64,000 nucleotides of DNA from Cobetia sp. cqz5-12 (GTDB taxonomy: Bacteria; Pseudomonadota; Gammaproteobacteria; Pseudomonadales; Halomonadaceae). Position 1 is the stretch's first letter; each line of letters starts with the position of its first letter. This document shows positions 7,735-19,964 of the stretch, in pieces. The stretch lies in contig NZ_CP044522.1 of assembly GCF_016495405.1 (NCBI RefSeq), positions 2,695,876-2,759,875 of the forward strand, written 5' to 3'. The notes beneath the pieces are model-generated. The model was not told the origin of the DNA, made no database searches, and saw only the letters and a list, made by a program, of their open reading frames with translations. Made by a program: the position numbers and the translations under genes.

Positions 7735-8634
7735 ATGCCACTCACCAACGCCAGGAGCCTGGCCATGACCGCCATGGCCCCGATCATATGGGGCAGCACC
7801 TATCTGGTGACGCAGACCCTGCTGCCCCTGGATACCCCCTTCACTGCAGCGGCCATCCGCGCCATCCCCGCTGGGATACTCATACTTCTCTGGACTCGGC
7901 AGACCCTGACAGGTGGGTGGTGGTTGAAGGCCATGGTGCTCGGCACGCTCAATATCGGGCTGTTCTTCACTTGCCTGTTCGCCGCTGCCTACCGCATTCC
8001 CGGTAGCCTGGCCGCACTGCTGCTGGCCAGCCAGGCGGTGTGGGTACTGCTATTGAGCCGCTGGTGGCTAGGCACCGGCTTCAGCGTGACGGCAGTACTG
8101 CAATGTGGCTTCGGCGTGGGGGGTGTGGTGCTGCTGGTCACTCCCGATCAGAACGGGCTGGACCCGGCGGGACTCGGATTTGCCCTGCTCGGCGCGCTCT
8201 CGATGGCAGCCGGCATCGTCTTGAGCAAACGCTGGGCACGTCCGCCCGACGTCAGTCAATTGAGCCTGACTGGTTGGCAACTGGTGTTCGGCGGGCTCTT
8301 GCTGCTCCCCCTGGCTGCCTGGTCGGAAGGGATCCCCACCTCCCTCGATCCTCGTCATCTGCTTGGCTACGGATACCTGATCCTTCTGGGGGGCGTGCTC
8401 GGGTATGGGCTCTGGTTCGCCGGCATCCAGAAAATGTCCGCCTTCTCCGCCTCTCTGCTGGGGACCTTGAGTCCGCTGACCGCGACGGTATTGGGCTTCC
8501 TATGGATGGACGAGTCATTCGGACCGCTTCAATGGCTTGGCACCTTGTGCATTCTCACGGCCCTGACACTCCCTCTCGGATTCTCACTCAAGCGACATGT
8601 CGCTCAACGCAGCCAACCTGCACCTACCCAATGA
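7735..8634 (+). CDS. EamA/DMT-family transporter
   Basis: A 299-residue drug/metabolite transporter with ten predicted membrane helices in two EamA halves. Visible features are the N-terminal APIIWGSTYLVTQTLLP motif, IRAIPAGILILLW, the first-half ending QNGLDPAGLGFALLGALSMAAG, and a second-half SLLGTLSPLTATVLGFLWMDESF. Family members export amino acids, metabolites or toxicants; the substrate here is unknown. A CAGGAGAG ribosome-binding site precedes the ATG. It is divergent from the MarR regulator and followed 19 bases later by an FMN reductase, suggesting a small stress-inducible unit. Confidence 0.9.
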   Translation: MPLTNARSLAMTAMAPIIWGSTYLVTQTLLPLDTPFTAAAIRAIPAGILILLWTRQTLTGGWWLKAMVLGTLNIGLFFTCLFAAAYRIPGSLAALLLASQAVWVLLLSRWWLGTGFSVTAVLQCGFGVGGVVLLVTPDQNGLDPAGLGFALLGALSMAAGIVLSKRWARPPDVSQLSLTGWQLVFGGLLLLPLAAWSEGIPTSLDPRHLLGYGYLILLGGVLGYGLWFAGIQKMSAFSASLLGTLSPLTATVLGFLWMDESFGPLQWLGTLCILTALTLPLGFSLKRHVAQRSQPAPTQ

Positions 8635-8653
8635 CACTCCCAAGGAACTCACC

Positions 8654-9256
8654 ATGAACTTGCACCTGATGATCATCGTCGCCAGTCAACGCCCTGAATC
8701 CGCCAGCCTGCGATGCGCACGATTTCTGGAACGTCAGGCCCTTTCTAGCGGCTTTGCGGACTGTGACATTCTTGACCTTGGCAAGACACCACTCCCCTTG
8801 TGGGACACTGATCTTGACAGTCATGTAGGCCATTGGTCCGACATGCCGGACCTTCGACAACGGGTGCAGGCAGCCCATGCCGTGATTCTGGTCACGCCCG
8901 AGTGGCATGGCATGGCCACACCGGCGGCCAAGAACTTTCTCATGCTGTGCACCCAACATGAGCTGGGGCACAAGGCTGGATTGCTGGCAGGGGTATCTGC
9001 GGCAGACAACGGGGTGTATCCCATTGCTGAGCTTCGCATGAGCGGGACAAAGAACAATCACCTGTGCCTGATTCCGGAGCAGCTGATCTTTCGTCAGGTC
9101 GATAGCCTGATTGATGCTGATTCGTTGTGTCACGATGAACCGTTCGAGGCTCGGAGCCGCTACACCATGAGCCTGCTGGCCCACTATGCACGCGCCCTCA
9201 CGCCGATAAGAGACTTGCCGGGCGTCCCCTCAAGGAGCTTTGCCTTCGGGATGTAA
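8654..9256 (+). CDS. NAD(P)H-dependent FMN reductase-like flavoprotein
   Basis: A 200-residue flavodoxin-fold protein of the NADPH-dependent FMN reductase family. It begins with a beta strand (MNLHLMIIVASQRPESAS) whose S/T-rich loop binds FMN phosphate, followed by DILDLGKTPLPLWD and the AVILVTPEWHGMATPAAKNFL segment characteristic of the family (usually PEYN in other members). The start chosen has an AAGGAA site; an upstream in-frame start would overlap the EamA gene. The likely role is quinone, azo or FMN reduction under MarR control. The substrate is not known. Confidence 0.87.
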   Translation: MNLHLMIIVASQRPESASLRCARFLERQALSSGFADCDILDLGKTPLPLWDTDLDSHVGHWSDMPDLRQRVQAAHAVILVTPEWHGMATPAAKNFLMLCTQHELGHKAGLLAGVSAADNGVYPIAELRMSGTKNNHLCLIPEQLIFRQVDSLIDADSLCHDEPFEARSRYTMSLLAHYARALTPIRDLPGVPSRSFAFGM

Positions 9257-9301
9257 TGCTCTGGCCAGCAGGGATGGCGCTGACGTCTTCTCATCCACCA
9301 T

Positions 9302-9340
9302 GACAACGCCCCACTGACCGACGATCAGTGGGGCGTTGTC
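9302..9340. terminator. Bidirectional hairpin between the FMN reductase and the COG0523 GTPase
   Basis: A perfect 16-bp stem (arms 9302-9317 and 9325-9340) with a 7-base loop, GC-rich with GACAACGCCCC at the base. It lies between convergent genes. There is no strong T-run, so it is inferred as a terminator from its position and stability. Confidence 0.65.
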
Positions 9341-9392
9341 ATGGGGCGTTGTCGTGGCGCGCGAGAGTCATCGGGCACTATCTGCCCGTCAC

Positions 9393-10661
9393 TCACTCCC
9401 AGGCGGGGAACGGGTCCGGCAGGTCACGCCAGGCTTCCTTGCCCGCCAGCAGCGTGGCGTCATCAAGCAGACAGTCGTCCAGCGCCTGGCGGATACGGGC
9501 TTCCTCCAGGTTCTGACCGATGAACACCAGCTCCTGGCGCATGTCGCCGAAGGGCTCCTGCCATTTCTCCTGGATCGACGCCAGATACTCGGGGTCTTCG
9601 GGCCATTCGACCTTCGGTACCGCCTTCCAGAACATGCCGCCAAATCCGTAGTGGGCGATGCCACCGGCCTGGTTCCACTGCCCCGCGAACTGCGGGCGCG
9701 TGGCCAGCCAGAAGAAGCCCTTGGAGCGCAGCAGCTTGCCACCGAACCAGTCACCGTGGAGCAGCTGATAAAATTTCTCGGGATGGAACGGCACGCGCGC
9801 ATGGTAGGAGAAGCTCGAGATGCCGTACTCCTCGGTCTCCGGCACGTGCTCGCCGCGCATCTCCTTCAGCCAGCCCGGTGCCTGCTGTGCACGATCGAAA
9901 CTGAAGCGACCGGTATCCAGCACCTTGGAAAGCGGCACGGCGCCCTGCGCCATGGGCAGAATCTCGGCCTCCGGGTTGAGCGAGCGCAGCACGGCCGACA
10001 GCTCATCCAGCTGGGTTGCCTCGATCATGTCCGTCTTGCTGATCAACAGCACATCGCAGAACTCGATCTGGTCAACCAGCAGGTCGGCGACATTGCGCTC
10101 ATCGTCCTCGCCGAGGCTTTCCCCGGCGTCGGCCAGTGACTGCGCCTCGCGATACTGGGCAAGGAAGTTGGCGCCATCCACGACAGTGACCATGGTGTCG
10201 AGGCGCGCGACATCGGAGAGGCACTGGCCATCCTCATCCTCGAAGGTGAAGGTTTCCGCCACCGGCAGTGGCTCGGAAATGCCGGTGGACTCGATCACCA
10301 GGCAGTCGAAGCGCCCCTCCTCGGCCAGCCGGCGCACCTCGATGAGCAGGTCCTCGCGCAGCGTGCAGCAGATGCAGCCATTGCTCATCTCCACCAGCTG
10401 CTCCTCGGCGCGATTGAGCGCTACCTCGCTGCCTGTGCCGGGCGCGCCACGCACCATGGCAGCGTCGATATTGACCTCGCTCATGTCATTCACGATCACC
10501 GCCACCCGCCGCCCTTCGCGGTTGGCCAGGATGTGATTGAGCAGCGTCGTCTTGCCGGCGCCCAGAAAACCGGACAGCACAGTGACTGGCAGGGATTGTG
10601 GCAGGGGCCGCGACAGGGCTTGAGACGGGGATTGCGTTGGAGACACTCGGGGGGAAGTCAT
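9393..10661 (-). CDS. COG0523 GTPase, putative zinc metallochaperone (ZigA/YciC type)
   Basis: A 422-residue G3E P-loop GTPase. Walker A is [15 protein letters not shown] near residue 31, the metal motif GCICC follows near residue 96 (CxCC in [14 protein letters not shown]), then ESTGISEP and the guanine-specificity-type SKTD segment. The C-terminal CobW-C domain contains [12 protein letters not shown] and ends in an acidic tail. The length and C-terminus match the Zur-regulated ZigA/YciC subgroup, thought to deliver zinc to client enzymes under starvation. A Zur-like box lies 148 bases upstream of its start codon. It could instead be a nickel or cobalt chaperone (the urease operon is adjacent), but the Zur box argues for zinc. 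Confidence 0.92.
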   Translation of the reverse strand: MTSPRVSPTQSPSQALSRPLPQSLPVTVLSGFLGAGKTTLLNHILANREGRRVAVIVNDMSEVNIDAAMVRGAPGTGSEVALNRAEEQLVEMSNGCICCTLREDLLIEVRRLAEEGRFDCLVIESTGISEPLPVAETFTFEDEDGQCLSDVARLDTMVTVVDGANFLAQYREAQSLADAGESLGEDDERNVADLLVDQIEFCDVLLISKTDMIEATQLDELSAVLRSLNPEAEILPMAQGAVPLSKVLDTGRFSFDRAQQAPGWLKEMRGEHVPETEEYGISSFSYHARVPFHPEKFYQLLHGDWFGGKLLRSKGFFWLATRPQFAGQWNQAGGIAHYGFGGMFWKAVPKVEWPEDPEYLASIQEKWQEPFGDMRQELVFIGQNLEEARIRQALDDCLLDDATLLAGKEAWRDLPDPFPAWE

Positions 10662-10808
10662 CAGGCGGTACCTCGATAGGATAGGGTCTTGGCCACGTCG
10701 CTTTCGCCTGGAGGCATTCTTGCCGGCGCAGGGTCAGGGCGAGGGACAGGTGAGTGCCTGGACGTGGGGGACCGCTGGTTTCTCGATCATCAGATGCGGA
10801 AAATGATA

Positions 10809-10823
10809 CGTTATAACATAATC
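10809..10823. promoter_or_regulatory. Zur-like box upstream of the COG0523 GTPase
   Basis: CGTTATAACATAATC shares the GTTATAACATAA core with the znu box and matches the Zur consensus TGTTATANTATAACA at 10 of 14 defined positions. It sits in an otherwise non-coding stretch upstream of the minus-strand GTPase gene. Confidence 0.7.
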
Positions 10824-10887
10824 TTCCGTCAGCCATTTTCTGATGAACCGCCCCACCTCCTTGTCTCATCAGCATCAGAAAGAAAGA

Positions 10888-10919
10888 AAACGCCCCGCTG
10901 GCAAGCCAGCGGGGCGTTT
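10888..10919 (-). terminator. Rho-independent terminator of the urt-ure-hupE operon
   Basis: A perfect 15-bp stem (arms 10888-10902 and 10905-10919) with a 2-base centre. On the minus strand it is followed by TTTTCTTTCTTTC, a good T-rich tract. It lies 29 bases after the hupE stop. Confidence 0.85.
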
Positions 10920-10948
10920 CTCGTCGTGAGCAGAATGTCAGGTGACGA

Positions 10949-11533
10949 TCAGACCGCCATCATCACGGCAGAGGCCATCACAGCCCCACCCACCAGACGA
11001 GACGCGATGGGTGGCACGCTCATCAGTCGCTGACCCACTGCACGGCCCAGCAACGCCAGAGCCAGTGTCGCGACCACGAAGCCCGCCATGTAACCCATGG
11101 CACTGCCAGCCGCCGGCATTTCCAGCGCGTGGGCGAAGCCGTGGAAGGCCATGAAGCCGGCCACCATGACGGCGCCAGCCAGAGTCGGCAGACGCAGCAG
11201 CAGCGCCACCAGAGCACCGGACACCAGCACCGAGAGCAGGATGCCCTGCTCGGCGATCAGCGCATGCAGCGCCTGTCCACCGCTGAGAAGCGCAATACCG
11301 GCCCCCGCCAGCATGCCGAAGGCCATCAGCAGCGGCGTACCGACTCTCAAGGCCCGTGACTGGCGTGCACTCCAGATGCCGATGGCCAGCATGGCCAGCA
11401 GGTGATCCAGCCCGGTGAAGGGATGCGTCAGGCCGGCCATCAGTCCCTGGGCATCATGGCCGGGGTGTGCGGAGGCCGAGGTCGCCACCAGCAACAGTGA
11501 GGTGGCCAGCAGTGCGGAGTGAGAACGCTTCAT
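10949..11533 (-). CDS. hupE: HupE/UreJ family nickel permease
   Basis: A 194-residue membrane protein that probably imports nickel for urease. It has a cleavable signal sequence ending SASAHPGHD, whose mature N-terminus HPGH provides metal-binding histidines as in other HupE/UreJ proteins. Six hydrophobic segments follow, with family motifs THPFTGLDHLLAMLAIGIWS near residue 36 and FHGFAHALEMP near residue 129. It is the last gene of the urease operon, 104 bases after ureG and just before a strong terminator, consistent with a role in nickel supply. Confidence 0.93.
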   Translation of the reverse strand: MKRSHSALLATSLLLVATSASAHPGHDAQGLMAGLTHPFTGLDHLLAMLAIGIWSARQSRALRVGTPLLMAFGMLAGAGIALLSGGQALHALIAEQGILLSVLVSGALVALLLRLPTLAGAVMVAGFMAFHGFAHALEMPAAGSAMGYMAGFVVATLALALLGRAVGQRLMSVPPIASRLVGGAVMASAVMMAV

Positions 11534-11637
11534 GTGTCATTCCTGAACAAGATGATGATGAATTCACCCGATATCCGTCATGTGTCGACTACCGGGAGAC
11601 AATGGATTCCTGGCAAGCGGCAGAAAACGCTGCGCCG

Positions 11638-12276
11638 TCAGGCCTGTGCGGCCAGCTTTTCCGGGCGGCGCTCCGGCAGCATGCCGCGATCCAGAATGAA
11701 GGCGATGATCTCTTCCAGGCCGACGCCGTCATACAGGTTGGCGAACACGAAGGGCCGCTCGCCACGCATCTTGCGCGAGTCGCGGTCCATCACCTCAAGC
11801 GAGGCATGCACCTGCTCGGCGATGTCGATCTTGTTGATGATCAGAAGGTCGGACTTGGTGATGCCCGGCCCGCCCTTGCGCGGAATCTTGTCGCCTGCCG
11901 AGACGTCGATCACATAGAGCGTGAGATCGGAAAGTTCGGGGCTGAAGGTCGCGGACAGGTTGTCACCGCCGGATTCCACCAGCACCAGCTCCATGTTCGG
12001 ATGACGCGCCTGGAGATCATCGATGGCCGCCAGATTCATCGAGGCGTCTTCGCGGATCGCGGTATGCGGGCAGCCGCCGGTCTCGACGCCGAGAATGCGG
12101 TCCGCCTCCAGTGCTTCATGGCGCAGCAGGAAATCGGCATCTTCGCGGGTGTAGATGTCATTGGTGACCACCCCGATGTCGTAGTGATCGCGCAGGGCCA
12201 GACACAGCTGACGCAACAGCGCCGTCTTGCCGGAGCCCACCGGCCCACCCACTCCTACGCGTAGACAATGCTTCAT
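11638..12276 (-). CDS. ureG: Urease accessory GTPase UreG
   Basis: SIMIBI-class GTPase that drives nickel insertion into urease with UreDFE. The length of 212 residues is typical. Visible are the P-loop [12 protein letters not shown] near residue 9, [15 protein letters not shown], the nickel-binding Cys-Pro-His in [17 protein letters not shown] (near residue 68), [17 protein letters not shown] and the NKID guanine specificity motif. It is separated from ureF by 81 bases and precedes hupE. Confidence 0.97.
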   Translation of the reverse strand: MKHCLRVGVGGPVGSGKTALLRQLCLALRDHYDIGVVTNDIYTREDADFLLRHEALEADRILGVETGGCPHTAIREDASMNLAAIDDLQARHPNMELVLVESGGDNLSATFSPELSDLTLYVIDVSAGDKIPRKGGPGITKSDLLIINKIDIAEQVHASLEVMDRDSRKMRGERPFVFANLYDGVGLEEIIAFILDRGMLPERRPEKLAAQA

Positions 12277-12357
12277 GACAGCTTCCTTTCTCGTGAGATA
12301 TCAGGCGTTCGTGTCGGTCGGTTCAGGCGCCGCCGCCTCAGGACAGGCGGCGTTCAC

Positions 12358-13059
12358 TCAACTCCTGAACAGACGGGAATATTGGGTTTCGTGCTGGGCG
12401 GAGGCGAGTGCCAGCCCCGGCAGTATCGGGCCAAGCGCTGCATCCGGGCACTCAAGCGCCTGTGCGACGACCTCCACCACGCGGGGGCGCAGTTGCTCGG
12501 TCAGGCGCTGCGCGGCGGTATGCCCCAGCGGCATGGCCTTGCAGGCCACCGCCAGCTGGTTTTCCAGCCAGGCCCAGGCGAAGCCGATCAAGGTCTGGCG
12601 CAGTGGCACCCCACGCTGATGCGCCACCCAGGCGAACACCGTGACGTAGCCCGGTGTCTCGGGCATCAGCGCCGCTGGCGGTTCAAGCGCGAGGCTTCTG
12701 AGCAGGCGCAGCAGCGCCGCCCCGAGACGCGCGTCCTCATCGCTGAGTTCGGCGGTTTCGCGTGTCGCCTTGAGCCAGCCATCCCACTCATTGAGCGCCG
12801 CCGCATCCTCCTCGGCCCATGCCTGCTGCAGGCGCACCAGCAGCGGCAGTTCGCAACGGCCGAGCCCGTCTTCCAGCACGCCGTCGATCCACTCGCCAAG
12901 CTCCTGCTCCTGAGTGACCCACCCCAGTTCGAAGGCACTCTCCAGCCCCTGGGACCAGGCAAAGGCGCCGATGGGCAAGGCCGGACTCACCAGCTGCAGG
13001 AGCCCCAGCAGTGCCAGGTCCTCCTGAGCCGGCAGGCCCGCCATGGCATCAGTGCTCAT
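12358..13059 (-). CDS. ureF: Urease accessory protein UreF
   Basis: All-helical accessory protein (233 residues) that links UreD and UreG in the nickel-loading complex. Landmarks are LLQLVSPALPIGAFAWSQGLESA near residue 17 and the C-terminal YSRLFRS, both conserved in UreF. The start is set at the ATG at 13059, which overlaps the 3' end of ureE; a second ATG at 13044 (MAGLPAQ) is also possible. The frame continues upstream inside ureE but encodes only an Arg-rich shadow there. Confidence 0.93.
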   Translation of the reverse strand: MSTDAMAGLPAQEDLALLGLLQLVSPALPIGAFAWSQGLESAFELGWVTQEQELGEWIDGVLEDGLGRCELPLLVRLQQAWAEEDAAALNEWDGWLKATRETAELSDEDARLGAALLRLLRSLALEPPAALMPETPGYVTVFAWVAHQRGVPLRQTLIGFAWAWLENQLAVACKAMPLGHTAAQRLTEQLRPRVVEVVAQALECPDAALGPILPGLALASAQHETQYSRLFRS

Positions 13060-13648
13060 GCGTGTGCTCATGGCTGTGGCTGTGCGAATGACCGTGGCTG
13101 TGCTCATGCCCGTGCGAATGACCATGATCGTGAGAATGAGCCCCCTGTCCCGCCTGGGCATAGGCACCCGGCTCAGGATCAAAGGGCGCCTCGTGATGAG
13201 TGAGGGTCGCGCCAAGGCGCTCGGCCAGCGCTTCCAGCACGTGGTCCGGCGGGAAGCGCACCCAGCCGGTTTCGCCCTTGGCTTCAGCATCAGCGTCAGG
13301 CGTCTGCATGCCGATCGCCAGCTGCACATGGCGATTGCCCAGGTGATAGCAGAGTGCCGCCATCGGACGCCCGGCGGCGATGTGGGCAGTCACTACCGGC
13401 TCATCCGCGGCGCGGATGCGGATCACCTCGCCCTCGCGCGAGGCCAGCCGATCGCCGTCACGCAGCACCGGTCCGCGATCCAGAAACAGGCCGACCTCGC
13501 GCCCGCCGTCCGTGGTGGCACGTAGCCGCCCACGGATGCGCAGCTCCAGCGGCAGAGTCAAGGTATCCAGAGGCTCCGCCTCGGTGTGAGCGCTCGCTGG
13601 GTCGCCTGAGCCACTGGCGTCTGGCAGGCGATGTATCAGTTCCATCAT
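13049..13648 (-). CDS. ureE: Urease nickel chaperone UreE with His-rich tail
   Basis: Dimeric nickel-binding chaperone, 199 residues. The N-terminal peptide-binding domain contains RGRLRATTDGGREVGLFLDRG. The C-terminal domain has the conserved nickel-site region CYHLGNRHVQLAI, and the protein ends in a tail of about 30 residues made almost only of His alternating with Ser, Gly and Glu. UreE proteins with such tails bind several extra nickel ions. Its 3' end overlaps ureF. It is preceded by a 26-bp tandem repeat that separates it from ureC. Confidence 0.95.
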   Translation of the reverse strand: MMELIHRLPDASGSGDPASAHTEAEPLDTLTLPLELRIRGRLRATTDGGREVGLFLDRGPVLRDGDRLASREGEVIRIRAADEPVVTAHIAAGRPMAALCYHLGNRHVQLAIGMQTPDADAEAKGETGWVRFPPDHVLEALAERLGATLTHHEAPFDPEPGAYAQAGQGAHSHDHGHSHGHEHSHGHSHSHSHEHTHEH

Positions 13649-13670
13649 GGCGTCAATCTCGAATAGGGAA

Positions 13671-13722
13671 TCAGAACAAGCACTGGAAACAGGCCCTCAG
13701 AACAGGCACTGGAAACAGGCCC

Positions 13723-13732
<10 letters not shown>
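13671..13732. repeat. 26-bp tandem repeat at the ureC stop codon
   Basis: Two full copies (13671-13696 and 13697-13722, differing at one base) and a partial third copy (from 13723). The partial copy contains the ureC stop codon and last codons on the minus strand. The arrangement suggests duplication of the ureC 3' end into the ureC-ureE gap. Confidence 0.85.
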
Positions 13733-15426
<1,694 letters not shown>

Positions 15427-15528
15427 GGGTTGCCTCTTGATCCCTGAGCCGCAGTCTCTGAATGAGCTCCAAGGTAAATGCCTGTCGGCGCCATTGCCTG
15501 ACGCCTTGACGGAAAGGTTGTCACTCGC

Positions 15529-15861
15529 TCAGCGCTCGACACTGCCGTCATCCTTGAGCTGTCCCATCACCTCGCCACGGAAGCCATAGATATGGCGACT
15601 GCCGGCGAAGGGGATCAGCGTGACGTCACGCGTCTGCCCGGGCTCGAAGCGAATCGCCGTTCCGGCGGCGATGTCCAGGCGCTGTCCGAGGGCGGCCTCG
15701 CGATCGAACACCAACGCCGGATTGGCCTCGGCAAAGTGATAGTGCGAGCCGATCTGGATCGGTCGGTCGCCGCGATTGCCGACCGAGAGCGTGGTGCGCA
15801 GGCGGTCCTCACAGAGAGAGATCTCGCCGTCCGCCACCTGATATTCACCGGGAATCATCAT
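15529..15861 (-). CDS. ureB: Urease beta subunit UreB
   Basis: Structural beta subunit (110 residues) with the conserved [14 protein letters not shown]-terminus, [24 protein letters not shown] core and [23 protein letters not shown]. It is separated from ureA by 8 bases. As usual in Proteobacteria, the small subunits are encoded separately from UreC. Confidence 0.97.
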   Translation of the reverse strand: MMIPGEYQVADGEISLCEDRLRTTLSVGNRGDRPIQIGSHYHFAEANPALVFDREAALGQRLDIAAGTAIRFEPGQTRDVTLIPFAGSRHIYGFRGEVMGQLKDDGSVER

Positions 15862-15869
15862 TGCTCACC

Positions 15870-16172
15870 TCACACGATGGGGTTGTGAACGGTCACCAGC
15901 TTGGTGCCATCCGGGAAGGTCGCCTCGACCTGCACCTCGGGAATCATCTCGGCGATGCCTTCCATCACGTCATCACGGGTCAGCACCTCTGCCCCGCGCC
16001 CCATCAGCTCAGCCACACTCAATCCTTCGCGTGCGCCTTCCAGAATCTCGGCGCTGATCAACGCGATGGATTCCGGATAGTTGAGCTTGAGGCCCTTGGC
16101 CTTGCGGCGTTCGGCCAGCAGCGCTGCGGTAAACAGCAACAGCTTGTCCTTGTCTCTTGGCGTCAGTTCCAT
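15870..16172 (-). CDS. ureA: Urease gamma subunit UreA
   Basis: Gamma subunit of 100 residues, the standard length: [34 protein letters not shown] at the N-terminus, then [22 protein letters not shown] and the C-terminal [18 protein letters not shown]. It is the first structural gene after ureD. Confidence 0.98.
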   Translation of the reverse strand: MELTPRDKDKLLLFTAALLAERRKAKGLKLNYPESIALISAEILEGAREGLSVAELMGRGAEVLTRDDVMEGIAEMIPEVQVEATFPDGTKLVTVHNPIV

Positions 16173-16214
16173 GTCGTGGCTCTTGTGGTTGTCATTGCGT
16201 GGGGGCTCTCGAGG

Positions 16215-17126
16215 TCAGGTCAGCCAGATACGTGGCACCTGTGCCTCGCGCCCGGTCATCAAGGGGCGCAGGATCTGCCATGCCTGCTGGCACAGTGCCC
16301 AGGCCTCGTTGCGTTCATGGCCGAGATAGCGCAGCAGCAGCACGCCCTCGCGGCGCGTCACCGCCCATCGCGGAGAGGCAGGCATCGCCTCGCGCAGGGC
16401 CTCGATGGCCTCCGGCTCATCGTTAAGTCCCACCGCCCACAGCGTGGCCTGGACACTGCAGCCACCCTGCCCCCAGCGCCCCATGAAGCGCACATGCAGC
16501 GGGTCCAGCGACTGACGCTCGATCCACACTGGCTTGCCGTCACGCGTCAGGCGAAAGCGTTGTTCCAGATGGCCGCTGACGAAGGGCAGCTCACCGACGG
16601 GCCGGCCCAGCGCCAGCACCTCCCAGCCCAGACAGCGAGCATTGCCCTCAAGCTCGAGGGTGGTGGTCTGCTCGCCGCGCGAGCCATTGAAGGCCAGCGT
16701 TTCCTGAGGCAGCCATTCCAGGGTGGCGCCGTCGGCGACCTTGAGGTGCGTATGCTGGCCCCAGGCCACGCCATTGCGATCCGCCTTGTAGAGCTTGGCC
16801 GCCGCCGGCGTGGTCAACAGCACCTGCGCGCCTTCCTCGATCTCTGCCGTGATATGCAGCGCATCACCACTGACCAGCCCGCCGGGAGGGTGCAGCAGAT
16901 AGACATGGCAGCAGCCGTGGCGGCCTTCCGGATAGAACGGGCGCTGCACGCGCAGCGGGCCGTGATGACGACGACGCGTCAGTCGCGTGATGGGGCCTGC
17001 GCCATCGCGGGTGTCGGTCTCGAAGCGCAGCGCCAGCGAGGCCTGCCACTGACGCTGATCATCGAAGCGATGGCCGGACGCGACATCCGTCGCGCCGTCT
17101 GCAGAAATCATGCGCTGGATCGTCAT
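16215..17126 (-). CDS. ureD: Urease accessory protein UreD
   Basis: Accessory scaffold that binds apo-urease and channels nickel (303 residues). Family motifs are GPLRVQRPFYPEG near residue 56, HVYLLHPPGGLVSGD, LLTTPAAAKLYK and LEWLPQETLAFNGSRG, all typical of UreD/UreH. The start codon overlaps the end of urtE by four bases (ATGA), so the urea transporter and urease genes are translationally linked in one transcript. Confidence 0.96.
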   Translation of the reverse strand: MTIQRMISADGATDVASGHRFDDQRQWQASLALRFETDTRDGAGPITRLTRRRHHGPLRVQRPFYPEGRHGCCHVYLLHPPGGLVSGDALHITAEIEEGAQVLLTTPAAAKLYKADRNGVAWGQHTHLKVADGATLEWLPQETLAFNGSRGEQTTTLELEGNARCLGWEVLALGRPVGELPFVSGHLEQRFRLTRDGKPVWIERQSLDPLHVRFMGRWGQGGCSVQATLWAVGLNDEPEAIEALREAMPASPRWAVTRREGVLLLRYLGHERNEAWALCQQAWQILRPLMTGREAQVPRIWLT

Positions 17127-17967
17127 ACGGTCAGGTGCTGCTTGATCAATTCATCGGACAGCGCCGCGATCTCGCCTTCGGCCACCCGCCGGCCGCGATC
17201 CATGATCACGAAGCGATCGGCGTACTTGCGCGCGAAGGGCAGCTTCTGCTCGACCAGCAGCACCGTCAGGCCGTCTTCCTTGATCAGGCGGCGAATGACC
17301 TCGCCTATCTGGGCGACGATATTGGGCTGGATGCCTTCGCCGGGCTCATCGAGGATCAGCAGCCGCGGCTCGATCACCAGCGCGCGGCCGATGGCGAGCT
17401 GTTGCTGCTGGCCGCCGGACAGGTCGCCCCCGCGCCGGTGGCGCATCTCCTTGAGCACGGGAAACAGCTCATAGATGCGCTCGGGAATCTGACGCAGCCC
17501 ATCACGACGTACGGCGAGCCCGGTGCGCAGGTTCTCTTCCACCGTCATCATCGGGAAAATCTGACGCCCCTGGGGGACATAGCCGACGCCCAGGCGGGCG
17601 CGCTCCTCGAGCTTGCGACGTGTCAGGTCAAGGGGCTCGTGGCCACTGGCATCGCCACTGATGTTCTCACCACTACCGCCCTCGCCCTCGGCGCGATACA
17701 GCAGCTTGCCGTCACGGACACTCTCCTCACCCATGATGCACTTCATCAAGGTGGTCTTGCCGACGCCGTTGCGGCCCATCACGCAGGTGCATTGGCCGGC
17801 GGGAATCTCCAGCGTGAGATCCCACAGCGTATGACTCTCGCCGTAGAACTGATTGAGCGACTCGATGCTCAGCAGCGGCGCCACGTCATTGGTCGCCGCG
17901 TCATTCGTCGCCGGGTCATGGGTCGGCGATGCGTGGGGCATCGGGGTATTGGTCATCTGCGCTTGCG

Positions 17968-17971
<4 letters not shown>
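17123..17971 (-). CDS. urtE: Urea ABC transporter ATP-binding protein UrtE
   Basis: LivF-like ATPase of the UrtABCDE urea importer. The protein has 282 residues, with Walker A VMGRNGVGKTTLMKCIMG, signature LSGGQQQQLAIGRAL, Walker B LLILDEPGEGIQPN and terminal ELIKQHLTV. Compared with typical UrtE (about 230 residues) it has a longer N-terminus rich in Asn/Ala/Thr and a short insertion after Walker A (EGEGGSGENISGDASGHE), which may be lineage-specific. The N-terminal extension could also be over-called. It overlaps urtD by four bases. Confidence 0.94.
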
Positions 17972-18791
<820 letters not shown>

Positions 18792-18795
<4 letters not shown>

Positions 18796-19961
18796 GCAGT
18801 GGCCTCCTGCTCGGTGGGACGAGTCGCGTTCGTCGGATCAATCTTCGCCCTGGACGACGAGCGTCTGCCCCAGCCACGCTGGGCGAACAGACCGGCGATG
18901 CCCTTGGGCAACAGCACGGTGACCAGCACGAACAGACCGCCGAGAGCGAACAGCCAGGCGTCCGGCATGATGCCGGTGAACACCGTCTTGGCGTAATTGA
19001 CGATCAACGCGCCCAGCACGGCGCCGTAGAGCGTCGCACGGCCACCGAGCGCCACCCACACCACCACCTCGATGGAGAACAGCGGCGAGAACTCGCCGGG
19101 ATTGATGATGCCGACCTGCGGCACATACAGCGCTCCCGCCACTCCGGCCAGCATCGCCGAGACCACGAAGATGAACAGCTGGACACGTTCGACGCGATAG
19201 CCCAGAAAGCGCGTGCGCGCCTCGGCGTCGCGACAGGCGATGCTCACGCGCCCGAGCTTGGAGCCGACGATGCCGCGACACAGCAGATAACCGAGCCCCA
19301 GCGCCACGCCACTGGCGATGAACAGCGCGATGCGTACCGCATCCGTGCGCAGATCGAAGCCGAGAATGTCCTTGAAGTCGGTCAGGCCGTTGTTGCCGCC
19401 AAAGCCCATCTCGTTGCGGAAGAACGCCAGCATCAAGGCGAAGGTCAGCGCCTGGGTGATGATCGAGAGATAGACGCCGGTGACGCGGGAGCGGAAGGCG
19501 AGGAAGCCGAACACCAGCGCCAGCAGCCCCGGTGCCAGCAGCACCATCAGGAAGGCGAAGGCCGGCATGTCAAAGCCCTGCCAGAACCACGGCAGCTCCT
19601 GCCAGTTGAGGAAGACCATGAAATCCGGAAGCTCCGGATTGCCATAGACGCCGCGATCACCGATCTCGCGCATCAAATACATGCCCATGGCGTAACCGCC
19701 CAGCGCGAAGAAGGCGCCGTGGCCCAGGCTGAGGATACCCAGGTAGCCCCAGACGAGATCCACCGCCACCGCCAGCAGCGCATAGCACAGGTACTTGCCC
19801 AGCAAGGTGACGGTGAAGGTGCTGACATGCAGCGGGTTATTCTCGGGCAGCAGCACATGCAGCAGCGTGATCGCGAGTACTGACAGTGTCAGCACCGCCA
19901 GGAATATCTGGGTGGAGCGCTCCGTGAAGGGGCGCGCCAGCCAGGAACGTGAATCAGGCAT
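18792..19961 (-). CDS. urtC: Urea ABC transporter permease UrtC
   Basis: LivM-like inner-membrane permease, 389 residues with about ten hydrophobic segments. Typical elements are VDLVWGYLGILSLGHGAFFALGGYAMGMYLM near residue 62, then GNNGLTDF, and the EAA-like loop SIACRDAEARTRFLGYRVERVQLFIF. The insertion with PELPDFMVFLNWQELPWFW is characteristic of UrtC. It sits directly after urtB (3-base gap). Confidence 0.95.
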
Positions 19962-19964
19962 GGA

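Noticed and set aside
12358-13329. Longer ureF start within ureE
   Set aside because: The extension encodes an Arg-rich shadow of the ureE frame and would overlap ureE by 270 bases.
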